Part shown: in pieces, positions 1-12,700 of the stretch | Layout: each line of letters begins with the position of its first letter | Position numbering within the stretch: the stretch's first letter is position 1 | DNA from: Spinacia oleracea | Lineage: Eukaryota; Streptophyta; Magnoliopsida; Caryophyllales; Amaranthaceae | Length of the DNA: 64,000 bases | NCBI RefSeq assembly: GCF_020520425.1 | Contig: NC_079492.1 | Location: 117,897,157 to 117,961,156, forward strand | Direction: 5' to 3' | The notes under the pieces: model-generated | Database searches by the model: none | Told to the model about the DNA's origin: nothing | Seen by the model: the letters and a program-made list of their open reading frames with translations, nothing else | Program-made: the position numbers and the translations under genes

Positions 1-466
1 CGACTCTGAGACGAATGTTTACATAAGAAATGCTGAAAGCTCGTCGTCATTGGTGGCTTGGTGCCTATGGCAGGTATAATGAATTAATTAATTAATACCA
101 AATGAATAAAGACCCTACGAAGCTTGGGACACATAGCAGTAATAATCAATTAATACTAAATGAATGGTAAACATAATATATGAAACATTTAAAAATGTTC
201 AAAAATGTTGAAATTATATATAAGTGTTAGACTGTATATGTCCAGGATTGTACTTTAAAATAGATATTATATAAAATCGAATATAATTATTAGACTGTAC
301 TGTATATGTTTACAATAGTACTGTAAAATAGAAAATTGTTGTAGACTGAAATATATACGTCTACGATTATACTGTAAAATACAAATATATAAGATCCAAA
401 TTTTTAAATATGACATCCAATAAAACATAATAGGATACAACCTAATATACCTAAAATACTAAAATG
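1..466. other. AT-rich sequence, no gene seen
   Basis: AT-rich DNA with loosely repeated phrases such as AGACTGTATATGT and ACTGTAAAATA between about 225 and 390. No open frame or known repeat could be supported. Confidence 0.4.
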
Positions 467-1830
467 CTACCCGTCAATACATAATAAGATCCAAAATAAT
501 TTCAGATCATTGAGCATATCGAACTCATCATTTGTGCCATTAACGAACCGCTTGACCGCCCTTAAGACTCGGTGACGAGATAAACCTAGCTCTGTTCGAG
601 GCCAATAATGTGCAAATATCTTCCCAATTGTCGATGCATTAGGCCTAGGGTACTTCCTGTCCAAATTAAGAAGGTGAGCAACAATCAAACACTAATACAT
701 AACACTTAAAATACATGGTCTCCATTGAAACACACTTAGTTATGAGCAAACAGCTTAACCCATGGCAAAACAACTATAGATATTAGTCTCATTAAAGAAA
801 ATTTACTACATAAACCACGTTAATCAAACACATGTTCTATAACTTTTTTGATAGCAACTATCTAACACGAAGAACCCAGTAACATCACCCAAAATTACTT
901 TCAAACAGACTGGACGTGGGAACGAACATAGCCTAAACGGCTAAACCCAAAATCTCTAGACCTGAAATTGACTTGACAAGCCTAGAATCAACAGACAATG
1001 ACACCACAAGCATATATTAATGAAACAGATTGGGTAGTTCAGAAAAGAAAGAAATAAGGGATAGACAAAGAGATGATGAAATCAATAATCAGTGATAAAA
1101 TAAATATGAAAAAACAGAGTTGGTAAGTACAATTTTGGAGGTCTGGCGGGTTTTCTAGACCATATCTCATTAAGAATATGATTGATCAAATCCTCTCGAG
1201 AATTCCTATCACATAAATCCATCAACTTTTAATAAATTGAGTAAATTAAACTACAAATATCGATATTGATTATTGATTAGAAGCTGGTCAAAGACAAGCC
1301 CAGTTACAGGTGGAAACAAATTTAAAAAGATAAATCAATTATCGGAGAAGTAATCATTTATATCCAAAACTAAAACTTTGAACATAACAGTAACACATTG
1401 TAAAATGCCCCTTCTTTCAGCTATATCAAACAGTTCAGGTTTCCAATTTGCACAAACACCACAGAAGAACAAAAACGTAATTGGGGGTTTAAATAGAATC
1501 CGAAACCCAGTTATATAAGCTCAAAGAATCGAGAAAACTTGTCAAGAAGATTGACCCAGTATAAAAAAAATTATGGATGTTTTAAATTGAGATAACTACC
1601 TTGTCAGGAAGATTGACAGGACGATGGAAAGGAATTGACCTCTCAACATCTGACCTTAAGACGGAATCGCAAGGCATCAGGATGCTTCCTCCTCGTTAGC
1701 ATTGATACATAACTGAATTCCCTGTTATCCCGCCATTTCCTCAGATTACAAAAGATTTGATACATAAAGTCAAATTAGCAGAGAGAAGCAAGGTTACAAA
1801 AATGGAGAAGATAGAAAGAAACTAACCCAT
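467..1830 (-). CDS. small spliced gene, unknown function
   Basis: Not recognised. Four minus-strand exons can be joined: 1830-1827 (ATG plus one base, donor GTTAGT), 1691-1600 (donor GTAGTT), 1225-1131 (donor GTACTT) and 656-467 (acceptor ACAG), ending in a stop. Exon lengths sum to 381 bp, giving a 126-residue protein with all phases matching, which is the main evidence that it is real. Exon 3 encodes an acidic helical stretch containing MDLCDRNSREDLINHILNEI. Exon 4 encodes a basic segment containing FAHYWPRTELGLSRHRV and ends in a hydrophobic tail. No signal peptide or membrane segment is evident. Upstream of the ATG lies a pyrimidine-rich stretch typical of a plant 5' leader. The acceptor of exon 2 (TAACGAG) is weak and could lie 3 bases further in. 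The model is inferred; transcript data could change the ends. Confidence 0.5.
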
Positions 1831-3711
1831 GGCTTCGGGATTAGGATTTTGCCAGAGTAAGAATTGCCCTGTTTGCCACAAAATTAGGGAAATTGGATTA
1901 GTGAGAAATTGTCGAAGGAGAGAGACTAAAGAGGAGAGGGAGTGGAGCAAAGAGAACTGACAACGAGGCGGTGGAATCGGCGGAGTCACCTTCCAGGCAG
2001 TGGGAGTGGAATGAAAGAGAAAACAAGGGTTTGGGATTTTCGTCGATTGGCTATGTCGTAGAGGGTAATTTCCAAGTTTAAAAGCAAGACACATCACCTG
2101 GTCAGTTTTTTCATGCATATACCCAAAAGAAAACAAAAGGGGAAGATCAACCATCTACGGATTAGCCACTGTTGCCATAGTGACAGAACACAGAATCGCA
2201 TTTAATATAAACCCGATTCTCCTCACCATACTAATCTAAGTATCTAACTGAGATCAAGGCCCCCATACAGTAAAGTAGAAAGATAGACAAATTATAGCCC
2301 AGACAACATATTTTACTCAGGCAACATATTGGTCTGCAGGCAATGAAACAGAACACAATGCTATCTCAATTTGATATTCTCAACAATATAAAAAAGTATC
2401 CAGCCACAAGAATTGAGACAAAGTAGAGGTGGATTTGTGTATTAGCTGATAATATCTTAATTGGTAGTCAATAATGCAAGCTATACAACAATGCAATACT
2501 CAATACTTATCCATCTCTTTTTAATGTCACAGAAATATTCAGCTCTCTTTAATCTACATTTTCAGAATCAACCATTGAATTCTTTTATTCATCAACATAA
2601 AATATCAACCATTGAATCCCTGAACTTGATCAAAACCAACAAACTTAACCAGAAAGTGGTAGAAAACGTATCACGTATTAGCTTAGGTTTCTATAAGTAC
2701 AACATAACTGATCTAGATATGCGACAAACACATGATGAGTACAAGTTGCTACATGAGATGTTTGTGCACAAGGACTAGCATTATTTAGGTATAGAAATGG
2801 CCTACGTTAAGCTGCCTATTATAGCATAAGTACTAGTATTAGTTAGTCAGGCTGGGGTACTTGTGGCAGAGAAGAGTTCATAACCAAGTGTCTCAATAAA
2901 TTAATCAACGTAAAAAAAATTAGAGGCACCAACACTAAATCATACACACGGATCATATATCAATTCTTGACGACACCTATAAAAGTTACATGGATAGATT
3001 TCACTTAAACCCTAACTTAATTGATTGGGCATAATCTGAAAATAATTACCTATATCATATGAATTCACAATCAATCATAAATTGAACAACAACAACAATT
3101 CGATGTCAGAAATGCCAACAACAACAAGACCAACAAAGATGATTTCAAACACAGTAAACGAGAATGGCAGCAGCAACAATATCCACAATAGCGACAATGT
3201 TCACACCAAAAATCATAAAATGAATTTTCAATCCAGTCTAAGGAGAGGAGATAGAGGAGGAGAAAAGAAGAGCATGCTAACTCACGTGCAGGCAACTTGA
3301 CACCGGCGATTCGGCGAACAAGGGAAGCAACAATCACTAAGAGAGGAAGGGATGGGCGGCACGACCCTCGTGACTGGGCGTTGGTAGCCTCCATGCGTCG
3401 ATTCCGGCTGGCGAGGCAGTGAGCAATGAGGAATGACCGTATGAGGGGAGAAGAAGGAAGCAGCAACGGGCTTAGGCGGCGGTGATAGATCGGGGTTTGT
3501 TCCGACGAGCACGAAAACACCCATAAATTCACAAAAACCTATAAAGAGAAATTAATAACAGATAAATCAAACAAAATCAGAAAAAATTCTTTAACCATTT
3601 ACGAAAAAATAATAAATAAAAACCAGGTAAGGAACACGAGAGAGATGAATTAGACACAGACACAACGTTTCGGAGGAGCTATGGAGGAAAGAGAATTCGA
3701 AAGGAGAGAGG
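1831..3711 (-). other. leader and upstream region of the small gene; possible extra exons
   Basis: Bases 1831-2000 read on the minus strand look like a CT-rich 5' leader running into the ATG at 1830. Further upstream, 3285-3524 (minus) is an 80-codon open stretch starting at an ATG and followed by a strong donor-like GTGAGT. It is preceded by a possible untranslated exon around 3630-3711. This could be a separate short gene, an alternative first exon or noncoding. The plus strand near 3080-3200 is an AAC/AGC-rich simple sequence whose apparent reading frame is probably meaningless. Confidence 0.25.
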
Positions 3712-3727
3712 AGAGTAATTGAGTTTT
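3712..3727. repeat. LINE target-site duplication, left copy
   Basis: Sixteen bases AGAGTAATTGAGTTTT are repeated exactly at 32293-32308, directly after the A-tail of the LINE. This fixes both ends of the LINE. Confidence 0.85.
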
Positions 3728-4367
3728 TTTACTGCGAAGAAGCTAGTGAACTAATCCCAAAAGTTAAAAAATGTTAGAGAGAGAGAGAGAGCGAGAGACA
3801 GGGAGAGCCCCCACCACAACCACCAGATCCCACCAAGGAAACTCAGGTAGCTAGCAAGCTTCTCATCCACCACCGCCCCCCCCACCCATCAATTGACCAA
3901 ACCCAAACCCAAACCCACAAACCAACCTATGCAGAAACCCTTCAGAACCAACACCACCACTCCACCCAACCGCAATTCAATACCACCCAGTTAATGAACA
4001 TTGTTTCCACCACCCCTCCACCCAACTATGACGCTGCCATGGAAGCATTCATCAGCCTAACTCAAGAAGACGCGTCGAAGATTTCTGAAAAATGGGTAAG
4101 GTCCCTCATTGTAAAGGCGATAGGGAAGTCCTTCTCAATTGAGTATTTGAAGTCGTCACTTCAGAGAATCTGGAAAATCACTCCACCACTACAATTCATA
4201 GCATTGGGGAAAGGTTTCTACAATGTAACGATACCCTCGGAGGAGGCAAGAGAAGGTATCCTCTCGAAGGGACCGTGGTTTGTCGCAGGACACATGCTCT
4301 TTGTCCAACCCTGGACACCAGGATTCAAACCATCACAAACGGTCATTTCAAATGCACCAGTGTGGGT

Positions 4368-4372
4368 CTCAC
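4368..4372. repeat. TSD of Tat-like element, left copy (CTCAC)
   Basis: CTCAC precedes the TGTAGACACC terminus and recurs at 26280-26284 after the 3' LTR, within the coding frame of the LINE. Confidence 0.85.
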
Positions 4373-5799
4373 TGTAGACACCTACTTTTGTCCCCATTCC
4401 CGAAAGGGAAGGTTCGATGATGAAAACGTAAATCTCCACTTGACAACGCATCTCCTATAAAATAACGAATCTCAATTCCCCTTTTCATTTCACCCGAAAC
4501 CTGCTATTTATGGAAACCTGCTAAAAATAGTAACTGCCGTAATGGTAGTTGTTAAAAGTGGCAAGTCATAAAAGATAGAAACCTGTCAGAATTAGGTGTT
4601 GCACTCCAACATAAATCCTAAATGAGATAGAAATTGCGAGAGAATCCTATTCCTAATATGATTCGAAAGTAAGAGTCACGTATTAATTAAAATCCTAACG
4701 AGCCTAGAGTTCGTAACGGGCCCAGACGCATCCCCTCACAAGGTTAATACGCACTAAAAGACTCAATTAAATCTCAAATACTCCGGATTCTAGGAATCCG
4801 AATCTGACTAAGAAAAACAGCCAAGATCCTATTCTCAACGCCTGGCTCTGGGCGCCGAAATCTTCAGCGCCCAGGCCTGGGCGCTGAAAATACCTGGTAC
4901 GTGTTTTTTCCTAATTCCTCGTGCATTAGAGTTCTGCAATTCTATCTTTCCACGAACTCTTTTTTATAAATAGGGCCTTAAGTTCGACGTGAAAAGAACA
5001 CACAACAACACAATTATATTTCTGAGTATTGACTCTAAACCCCTAAGCCTAAGCCTCACGCTGCAAAACCGATCACGCGTTCTGTCGCAATCGATCCATA
5101 AATCGAACAGAACGTATCCCGTCCCATAATTTGAGATTCGTTAAATAAAAGGAGAAATAGCAAAGTCAAAGTGGTTAGTTTTCTGAGAACCGTGACGCAC
5201 CTCTCAAGGGTGCGTCGTAATGTGTCCCTTTTCCATGGTTTAATTGCTTTCCTCGCCCTTTTATGAACTGTTAAATTAACTAAAATCTGATTGTTCGATC
5301 ACACTTAATAAATATGATATTTTTGGGAAATTGGATTATCATGCTAGATCCCTTAAAACAATCTAAATCAGATAATCGCGTTCGATCTAGTACTATATGT
5401 TGCATATTGATAAAATCAACTCAGATTAGTTTAATAGTTAACGCATGTCCCTTCAATTATTTATGCTGAGCTAGTAAGGATATCCTGCCTCTGGAGTTAT
5501 GGAAGAGCGAGTACTCCTCTCGGTAGTTACAGTCCCCCGAACCCTCAATCTCTACCCTGCGGGTGTACGTTGAGCGATCCCCACCACCAGGGATCACAAG
5601 GGAACCTACGGCCATCGTGGTCAAACATAATTGCACTCCCTTTATGTCACGATAACCGGGTTTTGTCAGTTTTTCTCATTGTCGTTAAAAACTTTATGGC
5701 GACTCCTATATTACTAGTCAATTGGGTGTAAACTCACAAAAAGAAGCGTCACACCCACGAGGTCACGCATTAGCCTCGTGCTTTTTTGACCCCCTCATA
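4373..5799 (+). repeat. 5' LTR of Tat-like element
   Basis: Begins TGTAGACACC and ends CCCCTCATA, where the 3' LTR has CCCCTCACA. A TATA box TATAAATA lies at 4965-4972 (25411-25418 in the 3' copy). A paired GC-rich inverted-repeat module lies at 4835-4890. The two LTRs look nearly identical over most of their length, with scattered single-base differences and a small indel near the right end. Confidence 0.85.
4835..4890. repeat. paired GC-rich inverted-repeat module, copy 1 of 6
   Basis: Two imperfect hairpins in a row, of the form ACGCC-x-TGGGCGCCGAAAT then CAGCGCCCAG-x-CTGGGCGCTGAAA. Lies in the 5' LTR just upstream of its TATA box. Confidence 0.8.
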
Positions 5800-5800
5800 G

Positions 5801-5817
5801 TGGCGACTCCACTGGGA
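5801..5817 (+). promoter_or_regulatory. tRNA primer-binding site of Tat-like element
   Basis: TGGCGACTCCACTGGGA lies one base after the 5' LTR. It fits the reverse complement of a tRNA 3' end with CCA, and from family knowledge tRNA-Arg is the usual primer of Ogre/Tat elements. Confidence 0.7.
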
Positions 5818-6515
5818 ATAGTGAAGGAAATACTCGTGCTTGTAGGTAATCAAAATAGCCGAAGGGTGAAACGATCCTACCCCGCGTTTATTTCCCCATC
5901 AAGTTGGGACGACCTGAAAATCAGCATATTAATGTGAACGGCAGAACCACATAATGAATCTTGGCTCCCTTGGTGCTTCATCTCGGGAGTTGGGACTAAG
6001 GATACCCATCGCCAACCGGGGGGTGCATACGCTTCGAATGTTGTCCACTCGGCACTTTCGCTAGTAGTACACCCGTCCCAAACCCAATCGCTCGCCCACT
6101 AGGTCCCTCTCGCCTGCATGCCCCCTTGGCTTGCACTTGCGGGTTGGCCTTCTGGGACGAAATTCGTCTGTTGAAAGCACTACCCCGACCGGGGCATGTG
6201 GTGGATCTGCGATAGAAGCGGTACCAAGCCAGGCGCAAATAACTACCCATAGAAGCCTATCATAAACTACATGACATATTATTATTGCCTCATGATGGAA
6301 TGTTAGTTATGTGTAGCGAAATATATGATTGTGTGTGAAAAACTATCCTAGAAAAACCAACGACCTTAAAAATTGCCCAAACATTCATAAACCAATTTGC
6401 CAAAGAGTTATACCGAAATACGTGTTTCGCAAACCCGAACGATCGCCACAAAAATAAGCGACGCTCGGGATGGCCTGTAACGAATCCCACAAACGCTGCA
6501 CAACGCGTAAAGGAC
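5818..6515 (+). other. Tat-like element leader, left part
   Basis: Untranslated leader between the primer site and the copia insertion. No convincing coding sequence; it continues at 16981 after the nested element. Confidence 0.6.
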
Positions 6516-6520
6516 GTTAT

Positions 6521-7873
6521 TGTTAGGTTATGATACATATGACAATTCGTAAATCATGCGGAAAAACCATAAAGCCAGGAAAGCATATTATTTACACATA
6601 ATCATTTAGCATAGTTTAGATGCATACACTTTGTTGCGTGCCCTCCCTAGCTGCGCCCGAACCGAACAAGAACAAGTCTTTGGGACTCCAAGTGTCGTCC
6701 CTCCGTAGATAGTCCACAGCACGTCCGGATCCGCCTTAAGCTTGACCAACTAGGATCGCCCTTAAGGTACTTAGAATTTTCGGCTAATGTAGGCAATTGT
6801 ATGACTGAATTTTTGCTCTCAAAAATCACTTTGAATACTTGAATACTCTATGCAAAATAATGACCCTAGGCCTTTATTTATAGAGGTATGGAAAGGGAAT
6901 TGTAATCCTATTAGGATACGAATTAATTAAACTAGAATCCTAATAGAATTCTTATTTAATTAATTCATCCTTTTAGGTTTAGGAATTTAATCATATGTCG
7001 AAACCTGATAGCTTTAGGATTCGTATAGCACACAAACACACACACGCACGCACAGCAGCCCTCGCCCGCGAGCTCGCAGCCCATTGCCACGAGGCCCACA
7101 CGCTGCCGCAGCCTTGGCGCGCGCTGGGCCTGCCTTGCGGTGGGCCTGGCGCAGCCTTGGCTGGTGCGTTGTGGCGCGCTGGCTTGCTGGGCGATGTCCT
7201 GGCTTCGTGCTGGGCCTTCGTCTGGCAGGCCTCGTCCGATGCTAATTCGTACGATACGCTTCCGATTAATTTCCCGATTCCGGAATTCATTTCCGATACG
7301 AACAATATTTAATATTTCCGATTCCGGAATTAATTTCCGTTTCGAACAAATATTTAATATTTCCGTTTCCGGAATTATTTTCCGATTCCGATAATATTTC
7401 CGATTCTGACAATATTTCCGTTTCCGGCAATATTTCCGATTCCGGCAATATTTCCATTTCCGATAATATTTTCCGATACGTACCATGTTTCCGTTTCCGG
7501 CAACATCTACGACTTGGATAATATTGATATTTCCGATACGATCCATATTTCCGTCTCCGGCATTCATTTCTTGCTTGTGACAATCTCAGCTCCCACTGAA
7601 ACCAAGATCCGTCGATTCCGAATATCCATAGATGGAGTATTTAATGCCATTAAATACTTGATCCGTTTACGTACTATTTGTGTGACCCTACGGGTGCAGT
7701 CAAGAGTAAGCTGTGGATTAATATCATTAATTCGACTTGAACTGAAGCGGCCTCTAGCTAGGCATTCAGCTCACTTGATCTCACTGAATTATTAACTTGT
7801 TAATTAATACTGAACCGCATTTATTAGACTTAACATAGAATGCATACTTGGACCAAGGGCATTATTTCCTTCA
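6521..7873 (-). repeat. copia-A 3' LTR (1353 bp)
   Basis: Termini TGTTAGG..CCTTCA on the plus strand. The TATA box read on minus lies at 6882-6875. A GC-rich block at 7040-7230 is followed by a dense array of short TTTCCG/TTCCGG repeats at 7255-7565. It is about 45 bp shorter than its partner, which has an extra GCGCGC-rich patch near 16110-16145 and a short addition near 16640. Confidence 0.9.
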
Positions 7874-7886
7874 GTCTCCCACTTGT
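7874..7886 (-). promoter_or_regulatory. copia-A polypurine tract
   Basis: On the minus strand ACAAGTGGGAGAC lies immediately before the 3' LTR, the expected place for plus-strand priming. The same 13 bases precede the 3' LTR of copia-B. Confidence 0.8.
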
Positions 7887-8737
7887 CCTTAGGGACAAGT
7901 GTGCATTTCCTAATTCCTTTGTCGCTCGATGCTTGCTCTTGAACATAAGGTAAGAGTTGTCATCCTTATTATGTCCAGAGGTGTTCCTCGGTTTCAGAGT
8001 TCAACTGATCAAATAAACAGATAATCATAGCCTATGATTCATCTGAGCACGGCCATGCATTTCACAGTTTCTAGCTCTCCGAGTGGCCTTGTACAACTTT
8101 TAAGCATCTCATCCCGATTTATGGGAGGACAATCCCAATCTTGCGATCTTGATACTAGACTTCGTTTGATAGGTGATTACCTGAGCGTTGCCTTTATGGC
8201 CTCCTTTTACGGTGCGACGGTTGGTCAACGTCAAAGCAACCAGTTCTCAAACAAGTAATCTCAAATCACTCAGGTATTGAGGATTTAGTGTCTAATAATT
8301 TTAATGAAATTTACTTATGACAGATTTTCATCTCTTACAGTAAAGTTTCATAGGTCTTGTCCGATACTAGTCTCCCAAAGTAAGTATCTATGCAAATGAT
8401 TATGACATTTCCATGTCCACATAGTTCAAGAAACAGAACTACTAGTCATCTTGCATTCTAATCGTCTAACGTTTTCTATGCGTCCAATTTTATAGAAAAC
8501 TCCGACTAGGGACCATTTTCAACCTTTGACGTTCAAGTTCACTTGATAGACATTTCTTAGTCACAGGACTGGTCCTGACAGTCTATCTTGAATATATCGT
8601 CAAATTGAAGGGACTCATCATTTAATAAACCACAAATTAAACGGAAAAATGAATTCTCTTCATTTATTGTGAATGATTAACCAATAATGTTTTACAAAGA
8701 TTTAAACCCTAAAACTTTAAAACATTAAACAGGGATA
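7887..8737 (-). other. copia-A 3' untranslated segment
   Basis: Sequence between the polyprotein stop and the polypurine tract. No open frame of note. It is alignable by eye to about 54960-55705 of copia-B in opposite orientation, so it is an element-specific noncoding region. Confidence 0.7.
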
Positions 8738-11700
8738 TCAAAGCCATTCTCCAATATGCTTGATTCCCATAGCTGCAGTGTGCGAGTTGTGCTTCGCCTG
8801 CGGCAGAGGTTTAGTCAATGGATCTGATATGTTGTCATCAGTTCCAATCTTTTTTATCTCGACTTCTTTTCTTTCAACGAACTCTCGTAGAAGGTGAAAT
8901 CTACGAAGTACATGCTTGACTCTCTGGTGGTGTCTAGGCTCCTTTGCCTGTGCAATAGCTCCGTTATTATCACAATACAGGGCTATTGGTCCTTTAATGG
9001 AGGGGACTACACCAAGTTCACCTATGAACTTCCTTAGCCATATAGCTTCCTTTGCTGCTTCATGTGCAGCAATGTACTCCGCTTCAGTTGTAGAATCCGC
9101 AATGGTGCTTTGCTTAGCACTTTTCCAGCTTACTACACCTCTGTTGAGGCAGAAGACAAACCCAGACTGTGATCTGAAATCATCTTTGTCGGTTTGGAAA
9201 CTTGCGTCCGTATAGCCTTTAACAATTAATTCATCATCTCCACCATAGACCAGGAAGTCATCTTTGTGCCTTTTCAGGTACTTCAGAATATTCTTGGCAG
9301 CAGTCCAATGCGCTTCTCCTGGGTCTGACTGGTATCTGCTCGTAGCACTGAGTGCGTACGCAACATCCGCGCGTGTACATATCATAGTATACATTATTGA
9401 GCCAATCAATGATGCATATGGAATCCCATTCATTCGTCTACGCTCATCAAGTGTTTTTGGGCACTGAGTCTTGCTTAGAGTTATTCCATGAGACATGGGT
9501 AGGTAGCCTCGCTTGGAGTCTGCCATCTTGAACCTATCAAGCACCTTATTGATATAAGTGCTTTGACTAAGTCCAATCATCCTTTTAGATCTATCTCTGT
9601 ATATCTTGATGCCCAATATGTACTGTGCTTCTCCTAGATCTTTCATCGAAAAACATTTCCCAAGACAAATCTTGACAGAGTTCAACATAGGAATGTCATT
9701 TCCGATAAGTAATATGTCGTCGACATATAATACTAGGAAAGCAATTTTTCTCCCACTGACCTTCTTGTATACACAAGATTCGTCTGCGTTCTTGATGAAA
9801 CCAAAGTCACTGACTGCTTCATCAAAACGTATATTCCAGCTCCTGGATGCCTGCTTCAATCCGTAGATTGACTTCTTTAGCTTGCATACCTTTTTAGCAT
9901 TCTTTGGATCCTCAAAACCTTCAGGCTGTGTCATAAACACAGTTTCTGTTAAAACGTCGTTTAAGAAAGCAGTTTTGACATCCATCTGCCATATTTCGTA
10001 ATCGTAATATGCAGCGATTGCTAACATTATCCGAATAGACTTTAGCATTGCAACTGGTGAAAAGGTTTCATCGTAATCCACACCGTGGACTTGCCTAACC
10101 TTTTGCAACCAATCTAGCTTTGAAAACTTCAAGTTTCCCATCCTTGTCCTTTTTCAGTTTGAAAACCCATTTGCTTCCAATGGCTTGGTAGCCATCTGGC
10201 AAATCGACCAAATCCCATACTTGGTTTTCAGACATGGAGTCTAATTCAGATTGCATGGATTCTTGCCATTGCTTGGAGCTAGGGCTCGTCATAGCTTGTT
10301 TGTAAGTCGCAGGTTCATCACTTTCAAGTAATAGAACGTCATAGCTCTCGTTCGTCAAAATACCTAAGTACCTTTCCGGTTGAGATCTATATCTTTGCGA
10401 TCTACGCGGGGTAACATTTCTAGATTGACCATGATTCTCACCAGATTCTTCTAAGGATCTCTGAGTTTCATCCTGAATGTCATCTTGAGCATTCTCTAGA
10501 GTTTGTTGTTCGACTCGAATTTCTTCGAGGTCTACTTTTCTCCCACTTGTCATTTTGGAAATGTGATCTTTCTCCAAAAAGACACCATCTCGAGCAACAA
10601 ACACCTTGTTCTCAGATGTATTGTAGAAGTAATACCCCTTTGTTTCCTTTGGATAGCCCACAAGGATACATTTGTCAGATTTTGGATGAAGTTTGTCTGA
10701 AATTAATCGTTTGACGTATACTTCACATCCCCAAATCTTAAGAAAAGACACATTTGGAGGCTTTCCAAACCATAATTCATATGGAGTCTTTTCGACAGCT
10801 TTAGACGGAGCTCTATTTATAGTGAGTGCAGCTGTATTTAGTGCATGTCCCCAAAATTCTAATGGAAGTTTGGCCTGACCCATCATTGACCTGACCATGT
10901 CTAGCAAGGTTCTGTTCCTCCGTTCCGACACACCGTTCCATTGTGGTGTTCCAGGAGGAGTCAATTCTGATAGAATTCCACATTCTTTCAGATGGTCATC
11001 AAATTCATAGCTCAGATATTCACCGCCTCTGTCAGACCGCAGTGCCTTAATCTTCTTGCCTAATTGATTCTCTACTTCACTCTGAAATTCCTTGAATTTG
11101 TCAAAGGATTCAGACTTATGCTTCATTAGATAGACATAACCATATCTACTGAAGTCATCAGTGAAAGTGATAAAGTAGCTGAAACCACCTCTAGCATTTG
11201 TACTCATTGGTCCACATACATCTGTATGGATTAAACCCAATATTTCATTTGCTCTTTCTCCAACTTTAGAGAAAGGTTGCTTTGTCATTTTGCCAAGTAA
11301 ACATGATTCGCATTACCATAATCCTCTAAGTCAAATGGTTCTAGAATTCCTTCCTTTTGAAGTCTTTCTAAGCGTTTCAAGTTTATATGGCCTAATCGAC
11401 AATGCCACAGATAGGTGAGATCTGAATCATCCTTTTTGGCCTTTTTGGTATTTATGTTATATACTTGTTTGTCGTGATCTAATAAATAAAGTCCATTGAC
11501 TAATCTAGCAGATCCATAAAACATCTCTTTAAAATAAAACGAACAACTATTGTCTTTTATTAAAAAGGAAAATCCCTTAGCATCTAAGGAAGAAACTGAA
11601 ATGATGTTTTTAGTAAGACTTGGAACATGGAAACACTCTTCCAGTTCCAAAACTAGCCCAGAGGGCAACGACAAATAATAAGTTCCTACAACTAATGCAG

Positions 11701-12700
11701 CAATCCGTGCTACATTTCCCACTCGTAGGTCGACTTCACCCTTGCTTAACTTTCTACTTCTTCTTAGTCCCTGTGGATTGGAACATAAGTGTGAGCCACA
11801 ACCTGTATCTAATACCCAAGAAGTTGAATTAGCAAGTATACAGTCTATAACGAAAATACCTGAAGATGGAACGACTGTTCCATTCTTCTGATCTTCCTTT
11901 AGCTTCAAGCAATCTCTCTTCCAATGCCCCTTCTTCTTGCAGTAGAAGCATTCGGATTCAGAAGTGGGTTGACTGACCTTCCTCTTTACAGATTTGGCGC
12001 CAGTTTTCTTAGTTGGGCTGGCCTTGTTGCCACCTTTCTTAGCATTCCTCTTCTTTCCAGATTTCTTGAACTTTCCCCCACGCACAATAAGCACATCCTG
12101 CTTATCACTTTTGAGCGTCTTTTCAGCGGTCTTCAGCATACCGTGAAGCTCAGTGAGCGTTTTGTCCAGACTATTCATACTGTAGTTCAGTTTGAACTGA
12201 TCATACCCACTATGAAGAGAATGGAGGATGGTGTCTATAGCCATTTCCTGAGAAAATTGCTGATCCAGCCGACTCATATTCTCAATGAGTCCAATCATTT
12301 TGAGAACATGTGGACTTACGGGCTCGCCTTTCTTAAGCTTGGTCTCAAGAATTTGCCTATAAGTCTCGAATCTTTCGACTCGAGCCAGATCTTGGAACAT
12401 GTTCTTCAACTCACTGATGATTGTGAAAGCATCTGAGTTGATGAACGTTTTCTGCAGATCTGCACTCATGGTGGCGAGCATTAGACATTTCACATCCTTG
12501 TTGGCATCAATCCAACAATTGAGGGCTGCCTGAGTGACCCCGTCGCCTGCGGCTTCGGGCATCGCCTCTTCTAGGACATACTCCTTTTCTTCCTGCATAA
12601 GAACTATTTGCAAGTTCCTTTGCCAGTCAAGGAAGTTTTTCCCGTTCAACTTCTCCTTTTCGAGAATTGATCGAATGTTGAATGAATTGTTGTTTGCCAT
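8738..12700 (-). pseudogene. copia-A gag-pol polyprotein, two frame breaks
   Basis: The polyprotein starts at ATG 12700 (MANNNSFNIRSILEKE); an in-frame ATG at 12793 adds an unlikely hydrophobic leader. Order: UBN2-type gag, CCHC knuckle CFYCKKKGHWKRDC near 11945-11910, protease LDTGCGSH near 11820, gag-pre-integrase (LWHCRLGH) near 11400. Integrase follows, with HTDVCGP, SDRGGEY and the final Glu in NGVSERRNRTLLD. Copia RT comes next (DVKTAFLNDVL, YVDD near 9720), then RNase H ending in the SDPLTKPL-type tail. One frame change lies near 11300, before SCLLGKMTK, and another near 10118, where bases are missing after ARLVAKG. All catalytic motifs are otherwise visible, so this is a recently disabled copy. 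It cannot make the full product as read. Confidence 0.9.

Noticed and set aside
3071..3532. 153-codon minus-strand frame rich in Cys/Leu
   Set aside because: The C-terminal half is a translation of AAC/AGC simple repeats; only the 5' part (from 3524) was kept as a weak exon candidate.
6965..7583. Open frames in copia LTRs with Arg/Tyr/Lys-rich repeats (also 16022-16685, 45804-46385, 56068-56502)
   Set aside because: They are translations of the TTTCCG short-repeat array and the adjacent GC-rich block, repeated in every LTR.
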